From JALYOC01 sp036675345 (GTDB lineage: Bacteria; Myxococcota; Myxococcia; Myxococcales; Myxococcaceae): a DNA stretch of 64,000 bases. Below are positions 51,798 to 58,672 of the stretch, in pieces; position 1 is the stretch's first letter, and each line of letters starts with the position of its first letter. The notes under the pieces were generated by a model, which searched no databases, was not told where the DNA came from, and worked only from the letters and a program-made list of their open reading frames with translations. The stretch lies in NCBI GenBank assembly GCA_036675345.1, contig JAKFFE010000005.1:92505-156504 (forward strand), written 5' to 3'. The position numbers and the translations under genes are program-made.

Positions 51798-52856
51798 CTA
51801 GGCCAGCCGGCGCAGCGCGTTCTCGGTGATCGCCTGCGCCGCCTCGCGGGTGGAGAGGGTCCCGCCCAGGTCGCGGGTCACCCGCTCCTGGGCCACCGCC
51901 TCCTCCACCCCCTGCTCCAGGGCCTGGGCCTCCGCGGGGTGGCCCAGCTCGCGCAGCATCAGCGCGCAGGAGAGCAGCATCGCGATCGGGTTCACCACCC
52001 CCTTGCCGGCCAGCTCCGGCGCCGAGCCGTGCACCGGCTCGAACAGCGGGGTGGAGTCCGGGTTGAGGTTGGCCGACGCGGCCACCCCCAGCCCTCCGGT
52101 CAGCGCCGCGCCCAGATCGCTGAGGATGTCCCCGAACAGGTTGGTGGTGACGATCACCTGGAAGTCCTCCGGCCGCAGCACCAGCTGCATCGCCAGGTGG
52201 TCCACGTACAGGTGGCGGGCCTCCAGCTGGGGAAACTCCGCGGCCACCTGGCGGAAGGTCCGCAGCCACAGCCCGTGGGCCGGGATCGCGTTGGACTTGT
52301 CGGCCAGGGCCACCCGCTGTTTTCCGTGGCGCGAGGCCCAGACGAAGGCGGCGCGGATCACCCGCTCCACGCCCTTGCGGGTGTTGCGATCCTCGGAGAT
52401 CGCCACCTCCTCCAGGGTGCCCGGCTGGAAGCTGGCACCGAGGCCACCGTAGGGCCCCTCGGTGTTCTCCCGGAAGATGACGAAGTCCAGCTGCGCCCTC
52501 CCCTTTCCCTTGAGCGGAGTGAGCCGGTCCGCCAGCAGCCGGCAGGGGCGGAAGTTCACGTACAGGTCCAGCCCGAACCGCAGCCCGAGCAGGATCTCCC
52601 GGGCGTGGGCGTTGTCCTGCACCCGGGGATCCCCCACCGCCCCGAAGAGGATGGCGTCAAAGTCGCGGCGGAACACCTCCACCTGGCCGGGAGGCAGACC
52701 CACCCCGGTGTCCAGGTAGCGCTGGGCGCCGAAGTCGAAGCGCTGGAAGGTCAGCCCCAGCCGGCGCCGCTGTTCCAGGGCCTGGAGGAACTCTTGCGCC
52801 ACCTCGGTGACCTCGATCCCCGCGCCGTCTCCGGGGATGACCGCGATCCGGGCCAT
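51798..52856 (-). CDS. isocitrate/isopropylmalate dehydrogenase family protein
   Basis: The protein has 352 residues of the NAD(P)-dependent beta-decarboxylating dehydrogenase family. It starts MARIAVIPGDGAGIEVT. The substrate and metal region is LYVNFRPCRLL, VIFRENTEGPYGG, then VTTNLFGDILSDLGAALTGG. The cofactor region is EPVHGSAPELAGKGVVNPIA. Substrate cannot be fixed: the LYVNFRP loop is not the standard IPMDH LYANLRP, so homoisocitrate or a tartrate-type acid remains possible. Its ATG overlaps the stop of the RCK gene by one base (TGATG), suggesting coupled translation. The nearby DRE-TIM and aconitase-like enzymes point to an oxoacid chain-elongation route. Confidence 0.88.
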   Translation of the reverse strand: MARIAVIPGDGAGIEVTEVAQEFLQALEQRRRLGLTFQRFDFGAQRYLDTGVGLPPGQVEVFRRDFDAILFGAVGDPRVQDNAHAREILLGLRFGLDLYVNFRPCRLLADRLTPLKGKGRAQLDFVIFRENTEGPYGGLGASFQPGTLEEVAISEDRNTRKGVERVIRAAFVWASRHGKQRVALADKSNAIPAHGLWLRTFRQVAAEFPQLEARHLYVDHLAMQLVLRPEDFQVIVTTNLFGDILSDLGAALTGGLGVAASANLNPDSTPLFEPVHGSAPELAGKGVVNPIAMLLSCALMLRELGHPAEAQALEQGVEEAVAQERVTRDLGGTLSTREAAQAITENALRRLA

Positions 52857-53923
52857 CAGGGCACCGCGGGATGCGGGACCGAGGAGGGAGGGACCTGCTC
52901 CCCGGTGAACACCCGCAGCTTCTCGTAGTCCGCGTACTCCAGCTGGATGGTGAGCATGTCCGCCGGGAGGATCTCGGTGTAGCCCTGGGGGTGGAGCTGC
53001 TCGGGACCCGAGCCCCGGCGCAAGGAGAGGGTGAAGCCGCCAAAGCGGTCGCGGATCTCGGAGACGGAGATCCCGGGCAGGCCCTGCTGGGCGTTGAAGG
53101 TGGAGACCACCATCAGGTGGGTCCCCACCCGGAAGGAGTGGAGGATCCGCGGGTCCAGCGCCGCCAGCGCCAGCGCCGGGGCGGCCAGGGCGGAGGTGGA
53201 GTGGGCCTCGGCCTTGAAGGCGTCGCGGACCTTGGCCACCAGGTCGTCGTCGAACAGGCGGATCACCACCCGGATCCCCGGGTTGTGGCGGCGGGCGTCC
53301 AGGGCGACGTTCATGTTCGCCAGGTCGTCGTCGGTGGCCGCCACCAGCGAGCTGGCGGCGCGGATGTTGGTCCGCTCCAGCGCGTTGGGGCTCTTGATGT
53401 CATCGATCAGGACCGGGACGCCCTTGTCGCGCAGCACCGCCACGAAGGAGGCGTCCTCGCGCTTCTCGATCACGATCACCTCCCGGCCCAGGCCCAGCAG
53501 CTCGGTGGCCACCCGGTACCCCACCCGGCCGGCGCCGCAGATCACCACGTGGTCCTTCAGCGTCTTGCTCATCACGGCGATCCAGTCTTTGTCGCTGCGG
53601 TGCTTGGCGAAGTAGAGGTAGGCGAAGCGGACCACGCCATCCACCACCAGGGCGATCCCCAGCGGGGGGATGACCACGTTCATCCCCTCCAGCAGCCAGT
53701 CGTTGATGTAGGGCAGCGACGGCTGGCCGTAGAGCAGGAAGTAGACGTGGTGCAGCGCCTCCCCATAGGCCAGCGGCTGGCCGGTGACCCGGGGGAAGCG
53801 CCAGAAGTAGATCAGCGGGGTGAGCCCGAACAGCAGCCCGGCCATGATCACCGTGACCCGGAAGCGGGCGATCAGCGCGAACAGGTAGCGGAGGTTCGCG
53901 CCCAGGCGGCGCTTGCGTGCCAT
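52856..53923 (-). CDS. RCK (TrkA-N/TrkA-C) protein with a degenerate pore
   Basis: The protein has 355 residues. Two membrane helices (about residues 17-40 and 84-105) flank a pore-like loop YGEALHHVYFLLYGQPSLPY in which the expected TVGYG filter is absent. A full RCK_N domain follows (DHVVICGAGRVGYRVATELL), then the NAD-binding strand VIVIEKRED and an RCK_C-type end. It looks like a two-TM potassium channel fused to its regulator, but without a filter it may not conduct potassium. The start is ATG 53923 (or GTG 53944), with no strong SD. It is cotranscribed downstream of tatC and upstream of the dehydrogenase. Confidence 0.82.
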   Translation of the reverse strand: MARKRRLGANLRYLFALIARFRVTVIMAGLLFGLTPLIYFWRFPRVTGQPLAYGEALHHVYFLLYGQPSLPYINDWLLEGMNVVIPPLGIALVVDGVVRFAYLYFAKHRSDKDWIAVMSKTLKDHVVICGAGRVGYRVATELLGLGREVIVIEKREDASFVAVLRDKGVPVLIDDIKSPNALERTNIRAASSLVAATDDDLANMNVALDARRHNPGIRVVIRLFDDDLVAKVRDAFKAEAHSTSALAAPALALAALDPRILHSFRVGTHLMVVSTFNAQQGLPGISVSEIRDRFGGFTLSLRRGSGPEQLHPQGYTEILPADMLTIQLEYADYEKLRVFTGEQVPPSSVPHPAVP

Positions 53924-53978
53924 CTCGGCCCGGGTTCGTAGCACGGGCGGAGGGGACTTGGCGGGCCTGTTCAGGCCC

Positions 53979-55184
53979 TCAGGGGACGACCAGCCCGGTC
54001 TCCGGGTCGACCTTCTTCTTCCGCTTCTCGATCAGCCACACCGCCAGCACGCCCAGCTCGTAGCAGAGCAGCATCGGTCCGGCCATCAGGGCCAGGTTCA
54101 CTGCGTCCCCGGTGGGGGTGATGATCGCCGCGGCGATCAGACAGACCACGAAGGCGTGGCGCTGGTACTTGAACAGGAAGCTGGAGCGGACCACCCCCAC
54201 CACCGCCAGCAGGGCCAGCACGATCGGCAGCTCGAAGATGATCCCGAAGGCCAGCTCCAGCAGCAGCACCAGGGAGAGCTGTTCGCGCATCGTCAACATC
54301 GGGCGGGTCCAGTCCTTCTCGATCACCGCCGCCTCCGCGCCCACCAGCTGCTTCTGCACCCGCCACAGGGTGCCCCACTCGGTGGCCTGGCTGGGGGCCA
54401 GCCCCGCCAGCAGGCCCGCGGCCGCATCCAGCGACGCCGCCGCGCCCGGGCGGTCTCCGGCCGCCAGCTGGTCCAGCGCCTCCACCCGCTTGTCCAGCAC
54501 CTGGCGGATCACCGGGCGGGCGCGCTCGCCAAAGCCCAGCCCGGCGGCGTCCACCAGCCGGGCCAGGCCGTCCAGCCGACGGGGCAGCTCCACCGCGTCG
54601 GCGCCGGAGCCGGAGGGAGACAGCTTGCCGGCCGCCTCCGCCAGGGTGGCGGCGCGGGGCAGATCCCCGTTGGCCAGGTAGCGCAGCGACTCCTGTTGCT
54701 TGAGCCGGGCCACCTGCACCCTGCCGTCCAGCTCGGCCGCCTCCGGATCGCGGAGCAGGAACTGGAACATGGTGGGCAGCACCACGAAGTAGCAGAAGGC
54801 CGCGCCGCCGATGAAGGCCATCGTCCCCAGCACCACGAAGGGACCGGCGAAGCGCTTCTCGGTGGGGTACAGCCCGGGGGCCACGAAGCCCCACAGCTGG
54901 TAGAGGATCACCGGGGTGCTGAGGAAGATCCCGCAGTACATCCCGACCTTCATCAGGACGTTAATCTCCTCGATCCCCGAGGTGTAGATCAGCGACCGGC
55001 CCTGCTCGGGAAGCGCGTCCAGCACCGGGCGCATCAGCAACCCGAAGATCGGCTTGGCGTAGGCCAGCGAGGCCACGCCCAGGATCAGCACCGCGATGGT
55101 GCAGCGCAGCAGCCGGGTGCGCAGCTCCCCCAGGTGCTCTCCCAGGGTCATCCGCAGCTCCTCCGCCGAGGGAAGCCCGCTCAC
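53979..55184 (-). CDS. tatC: twin-arginine translocase subunit TatC with a large loop insertion
   Basis: The protein has 401 residues, against about 250 for standard TatC. The N-terminal conserved part is LGEHLGELRTRLLRC, followed by helices 1-3 with LWGFVAPGLYPTEKRF. The C-terminal part begins at LLLELAFGIIFELPIVLALL and ends in a basic tail. Residues about 147-293 are extra: alanine/arginine-rich and helical (RYLANGDLPRAATLAEAAGK, ASLDAAAGLLAGLAPS), placed in the loop between helices 3 and 4, which faces the periplasm. The residues needed for core function look preserved. The start is GTG, sharing GTGA with the tatB stop. It exports folded Tat substrates. Confidence 0.93.
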   Translation of the reverse strand: MSGLPSAEELRMTLGEHLGELRTRLLRCTIAVLILGVASLAYAKPIFGLLMRPVLDALPEQGRSLIYTSGIEEINVLMKVGMYCGIFLSTPVILYQLWGFVAPGLYPTEKRFAGPFVVLGTMAFIGGAAFCYFVVLPTMFQFLLRDPEAAELDGRVQVARLKQQESLRYLANGDLPRAATLAEAAGKLSPSGSGADAVELPRRLDGLARLVDAAGLGFGERARPVIRQVLDKRVEALDQLAAGDRPGAAASLDAAAGLLAGLAPSQATEWGTLWRVQKQLVGAEAAVIEKDWTRPMLTMREQLSLVLLLELAFGIIFELPIVLALLAVVGVVRSSFLFKYQRHAFVVCLIAAAIITPTGDAVNLALMAGPMLLCYELGVLAVWLIEKRKKKVDPETGLVVP

Positions 55185-55675
55185 GCCTCACCGCCGCCGG
55201 GCTTTGGGGGCGTGTGGGCCCCTTCGATCAGCGCCTGGGCCTCCTGGGGAGAGATCGGCGCCTGGGCCTGGGTGGGCGCCACGCTGGTGTCCAGGGGCCG
55301 GGCCTCGGGGGCAGGCATCGGCGGCGGCTGGGCCAGGGAGAACGGCCCGCCGGAGGTGGCCACCGCCTCGGAGGGCGGGAGGAGGGAGCCCGCGGAGAGG
55401 TCCGCCGGCGGAGGGGTGGCGGCGGGATCCGGGGGAACCGCGTGCTTGCCCACCAGGTTGCTGGGGCTCAGCGAGCGGGGCGGCAGCGCCTGGACCTCGG
55501 AGTCCATCCGGTAGAACTCCCGCTCCACCACGTGACGGACCTCGTCGGTGCGGCTGCGGAACTCGCGCAGGAACTTGCCCAGGCCCCGGGCCAGCTCTGG
55601 GAGACGGGAGGGCCCCAGCACCAGCAGCGCCACCACCAGGATCAAAGTCAGTTCGCCTGCGCCGATGTTCAGCAC
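55181..55675 (-). CDS. tatB: Tat translocase subunit TatA/TatB
   Basis: The protein has 164 residues. The N-terminal membrane helix and amphipathic helix are typical: LNIGAGELTLILVVALLVLG, then PSRLPELARGLGKFLREFR. The LGPSRLPELARG form and the long tail favour TatB over TatA, but the call between them is not certain. The rest (residues 60-164) is a Pro/Ala/Ser-rich tail, longer than in E. coli TatB by composition rather than length. It overlaps tatC by 4 bases, so the two are translated as a pair. No separate TatA gene is visible in the window. Confidence 0.9.
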   Translation of the reverse strand: MLNIGAGELTLILVVALLVLGPSRLPELARGLGKFLREFRSRTDEVRHVVEREFYRMDSEVQALPPRSLSPSNLVGKHAVPPDPAATPPPADLSAGSLLPPSEAVATSGGPFSLAQPPPMPAPEARPLDTSVAPTQAQAPISPQEAQALIEGAHTPPKPGGGEA

Positions 55676-55768
55676 GCCGACGCTTTAGCGGCCCGGGGGG
55701 CCGGGTGCAATCCGGGGCTTACCAAACCGCCTGCCGTCCAACCCCCGAGGGGGGGCGGCCGGGCGGCC

Positions 55769-57310
55769 TTAGACCGCGCGGAACCAGTCGCGGGTCTGGG
55801 CCTCGGAGGGGACCTTGGGCAGGGTGGCCCGGGCGGCCTCCACCGCGCGCTGGAGGTTCAGCTTCCCGCCGGTGCTGACCTTGCCGTTCAGGTCGGAGTC
55901 CTTGTCCACGGTCTCGATCAGGATCCGGCGGGCGTCGGCGGCGGTGAGGTCCGGGTTGGTGGCGAAGATCAGCGCCGCGGCGGCGGCCACGGTGGGGGTG
56001 GCCATGGAGGTCCCGCTCATCGTCTGGTGGCGGTTGCCGGGAACGGTGGAGAGCACGTTCTCGCCCACCGCGGCCAGCTCCACCACCTTGTCTCCGTGGG
56101 AGGAGAAGGAGGCCAGCTTCTCGTTGGCGCTGTTCATCGCCGCGATGGTGATCACGTTCGGGCGGTCGATGTTGGCCGGCATGTCCGAGACGTTGTTCAT
56201 GTTGCTGCCGTTGCCGTTGGCGGTGGCGGCCACCAGCAGGATGTCCGCGGCCTCCAGCTTGGCCACCGCGGCCTCCCAGCGCTGCACCTCGGCGGGGTTC
56301 TTGTACTCGTCACCGAAGGAGGCGTTCACCACCCGGATGTTGTTCCCGGCCTCCTTCATCTGGACCATGTAGTCCACGGCCTTCTCGAAGTTGGTGAGCA
56401 GGTCGGCGCCGTCGTACAGCCCGCCGATGGACATCACCTTCGCCTTGCCGGCGGCAAAGCCGGTGTTGCCGACCTGGTTGTCTTCGGCGGCGATGATCCC
56501 CGCCACGTGGGTCCCGTGGTCGGTGCCGCGGCCCTTGAACACGTCTCCGTTGCCGAAGCCGACGTTGAAGCCGTGGACGTCGTCCACGATGCCGTTCTGG
56601 TCGTTGTCGATCCCGTCGCCGGCGGTCTCGCCGGCGTTGACGAACAGCGCCTCGTCCAGGTCGGTGTGCTTGACGTCCACCCCGCCGTCCAGGACCACCA
56701 CGATCGGCTCACCGGCGCTGGGCTTGGGGGGAGGCGGCGGGGGAGCGACCACGGTGCCGGTGGCGGAGAGGCCCCAGCTGTTGAGGGTGCCCACGTCCCC
56801 GCGGGCCTTGTCCTCCACCGTCAGGGTCCACTTGCCCTTGGCGGACTCGCCGGCAAAGGCGGTGAGGTCGAACTTGCCCGCCACGTTGTCGGCGGAGCCG
56901 CCGGTGCGGTTGTGCACCACCGCCGACTTGCCAGACGGCGAGGTGAGGGTGACCACCAGGTCGCCCTTCCAGGAGTGGGGGATGTCCAGATCGAGGGCCA
57001 GCTTCTCGATCGACAGGTCCTCGGCGAGCTCCAGCGAGGACTGCACCTTGGCGTTGTCCCCGATGCTCAGCTGGGGGGAGACGGAGGCGGAGACGGTCTG
57101 GGCGGTGGTGGACCGCACCGCGGGGGCCAGCGGCGTCAGCGGCGGCGGGGAGGGCGCCAGGTCCGGGCCCTGGGCGCCGGGGCGCTGGACGAAGTTGTCG
57201 GTGCCGCCGGCGCGGGCCGGGGTGGCGGCAGGCTGGGCGGGGGCGGGCTGCTCGGGGCGCTCGGCCGTCACCGGCCGCTGCGGGGAGGTCAGATTCCGGA
57301 TGCCGCTCAT
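55769..57310 (-). CDS. subtilisin-family (S8) serine protease with N-terminal P-domain
   Basis: The protein has 513 residues. Residues 1-80 are Pro/Ala-rich with no classical signal. Residues about 85-190 form a proprotein-convertase P-domain (LDIPHSWKGDLVVTLTSPSG, KWTLTVEDKARGDVGTLNSW). The S8 domain follows, with the aspartate in VVVLDGGVDVKHTD, histidine in GTDHGTHVAGIIAAED and serine in MSGTSMATPTVAAAAALI. In kexins and many bacterial proteases the P-domain lies after the catalytic domain; here it comes first. The start is ATG 57310 with GAGG upstream; the frame is open further upstream. It is the 5' gene of the run that contains tatB and tatC, 93 bases before tatB. Confidence 0.88.
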   Translation of the reverse strand: MSGIRNLTSPQRPVTAERPEQPAPAQPAATPARAGGTDNFVQRPGAQGPDLAPSPPPLTPLAPAVRSTTAQTVSASVSPQLSIGDNAKVQSSLELAEDLSIEKLALDLDIPHSWKGDLVVTLTSPSGKSAVVHNRTGGSADNVAGKFDLTAFAGESAKGKWTLTVEDKARGDVGTLNSWGLSATGTVVAPPPPPPKPSAGEPIVVVLDGGVDVKHTDLDEALFVNAGETAGDGIDNDQNGIVDDVHGFNVGFGNGDVFKGRGTDHGTHVAGIIAAEDNQVGNTGFAAGKAKVMSIGGLYDGADLLTNFEKAVDYMVQMKEAGNNIRVVNASFGDEYKNPAEVQRWEAAVAKLEAADILLVAATANGNGSNMNNVSDMPANIDRPNVITIAAMNSANEKLASFSSHGDKVVELAAVGENVLSTVPGNRHQTMSGTSMATPTVAAAAALIFATNPDLTAADARRILIETVDKDSDLNGKVSTGGKLNLQRAVEAARATLPKVPSEAQTRDWFRAV

Positions 57311-57394
57311 CGAAGGCCTCGCCGAGTTGAGTGCCCAGTGGCAGCACCTGTCCGTACATTGTCGGAGCAGGTAGGCCCTGGTTTCCTCCGATCG

Positions 57395-57400
57395 ATTATA
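57395..57400 (-). promoter_or_regulatory. perfect TATAAT -10 box upstream of the S8 protease gene
   Basis: TATAAT on the minus strand, preceded by the A-rich GGAAAAATCTC, lies 85 bases before the chosen ATG. A consensus -35 is not visible at 16-18 bases. The hexamer is rare by chance in DNA of this GC content. It could start the S8-tatB-tatC run. Confidence 0.45.
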
Positions 57401-57461
57401 GAGATTTTTCCAGCGGCAGCGGGCAGTTGGGATCCCAGGCAACCCACCGGAATTGCTTCGA

Positions 57462-58670
57462 TCATCCCGCCGGCGCCGGGACTGCGGAATTGGCACGCAC
57501 CCGCCGCTCGACCAGGAAGAGCAGCACCGGGATGGCCAGGGAGGAGCCGATGGTGATCCAGGCCAGCCGGTCCACGTGCACCAGAACCCCGTGGGCTTCG
57601 ATCAGGATCACCGAGGACAGATAGGCCCCCAGCCCGGAGGCCAGGTGCTGCACCGAGGACTGCAGGGACATGAAGCGCGCGCGTTCCTGGGGCCGGGGCA
57701 CCTTGGAGGCAAGCGTGTTGTAGGCCACGTTGCGAAAGCCGGTGGAGCTCATGAACAGCACGAACAACAGCAGCACCGGCAGGCCCCGGTAGTCCACGAA
57801 GCCCACGTACACCGAGGCCACGAAGGCGGCGATCCCCAGGCTGCCGACCTGGAAGGAGCCCCAGCGGTCCACCAGCACGCCGCCCAGGCGGAGGACGATG
57901 AAGCTGGCCACCCCGCCCACCGCGTAGAGCAGGGCGATCCGATCCCGCGGGTAGCCCAGGTTCTGCTGCACGTAGGCGGAGATGTTGGGGATGAGCACGA
58001 ACCCCGAGGCCATGGTGACGAAGGTCAGGGTGTAGGAGAGCCACACCAGCGGGCGGCGCAAGAAGCCGTAGCCCTGGGCCCGGGCGTCCCGCAGTCCCGC
58101 CAGGTGTCCGGTCATCGGCGGGAGCAGCCGGATCGCCAGCGCCATCAACACAAAGCCGATCCCGCCCACCAGGAAGAACGGGATCCGCCAGCCGCCCACC
58201 TGCGCCACGTAGAGGGCGGCGGGCACCCCCAGCACCGAGGCGATGGAGAAGGCAGTGAACACCGCGCCCATCGCCCTCCCCCGCCGCTCGGGCGGGACCA
58301 CATCCGCGATGATCGACAGCGAGATCGAGGTGGCCGGTCCGCCAAAGGCGCCGGCGAAGATGCGGGCCAGCACCAGGGTGGTGAGGTTGGTGGCAAAGCC
58401 GCCGGCCACCGTCCCCACCACCAGGCCCAGCATCGCCAGGGCCAGCACCTTGCGGCGGTCGAAGCGGTCCAGGAAGAAGGACCCGGCCAGGCCGGCCAGC
58501 GAGGCGGCCCAGGTGTAGCTGGCGCCGATCACCCCCAACTGGGAGGTGGGGATGTCCAGCGCGCGGGCGAAGTCCGGGCCCAGCGGCATCACCATCACGA
58601 AATCGGTGATGTTGACGAACTGGACCGCGCCGATCAGGAACACCACCGCGCGTTCGGAGACCTTCCGCAC
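57462..58670 (-). CDS. MFS transporter (DHA1-type)
   Basis: The protein has 402 residues with 12 predicted helices. The first helix reads VVFLIGAVQFVNITDFVMVM, and the motif-A region between helices 2 and 3 is FFLDRFDRRKVLALAMLG. The motif-C-like GAVFTAFSIASVLGVPAALY is also present. It belongs to the drug/sugar efflux branch of the major facilitator family; the substrate is unknown. The start is GTG at 58670, two bases after the stop of the chemoreceptor gene on the same strand, which makes cotranscription and coupling likely. A chemoreceptor-permease pair could sense and export or import the same ligand; that is inferred. Confidence 0.9.
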   Translation of the reverse strand: MRKVSERAVVFLIGAVQFVNITDFVMVMPLGPDFARALDIPTSQLGVIGASYTWAASLAGLAGSFFLDRFDRRKVLALAMLGLVVGTVAGGFATNLTTLVLARIFAGAFGGPATSISLSIIADVVPPERRGRAMGAVFTAFSIASVLGVPAALYVAQVGGWRIPFFLVGGIGFVLMALAIRLLPPMTGHLAGLRDARAQGYGFLRRPLVWLSYTLTFVTMASGFVLIPNISAYVQQNLGYPRDRIALLYAVGGVASFIVLRLGGVLVDRWGSFQVGSLGIAAFVASVYVGFVDYRGLPVLLLFVLFMSSTGFRNVAYNTLASKVPRPQERARFMSLQSSVQHLASGLGAYLSSVILIEAHGVLVHVDRLAWITIGSSLAIPVLLFLVERRVRANSAVPAPAG

Positions 58671-58672
58671 CC

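Noticed and set aside
55769..57310. The S8 protease as a Tat substrate because of its position before tatB
   Set aside because: No twin-arginine signal is present at any reasonable start; position alone is not enough.
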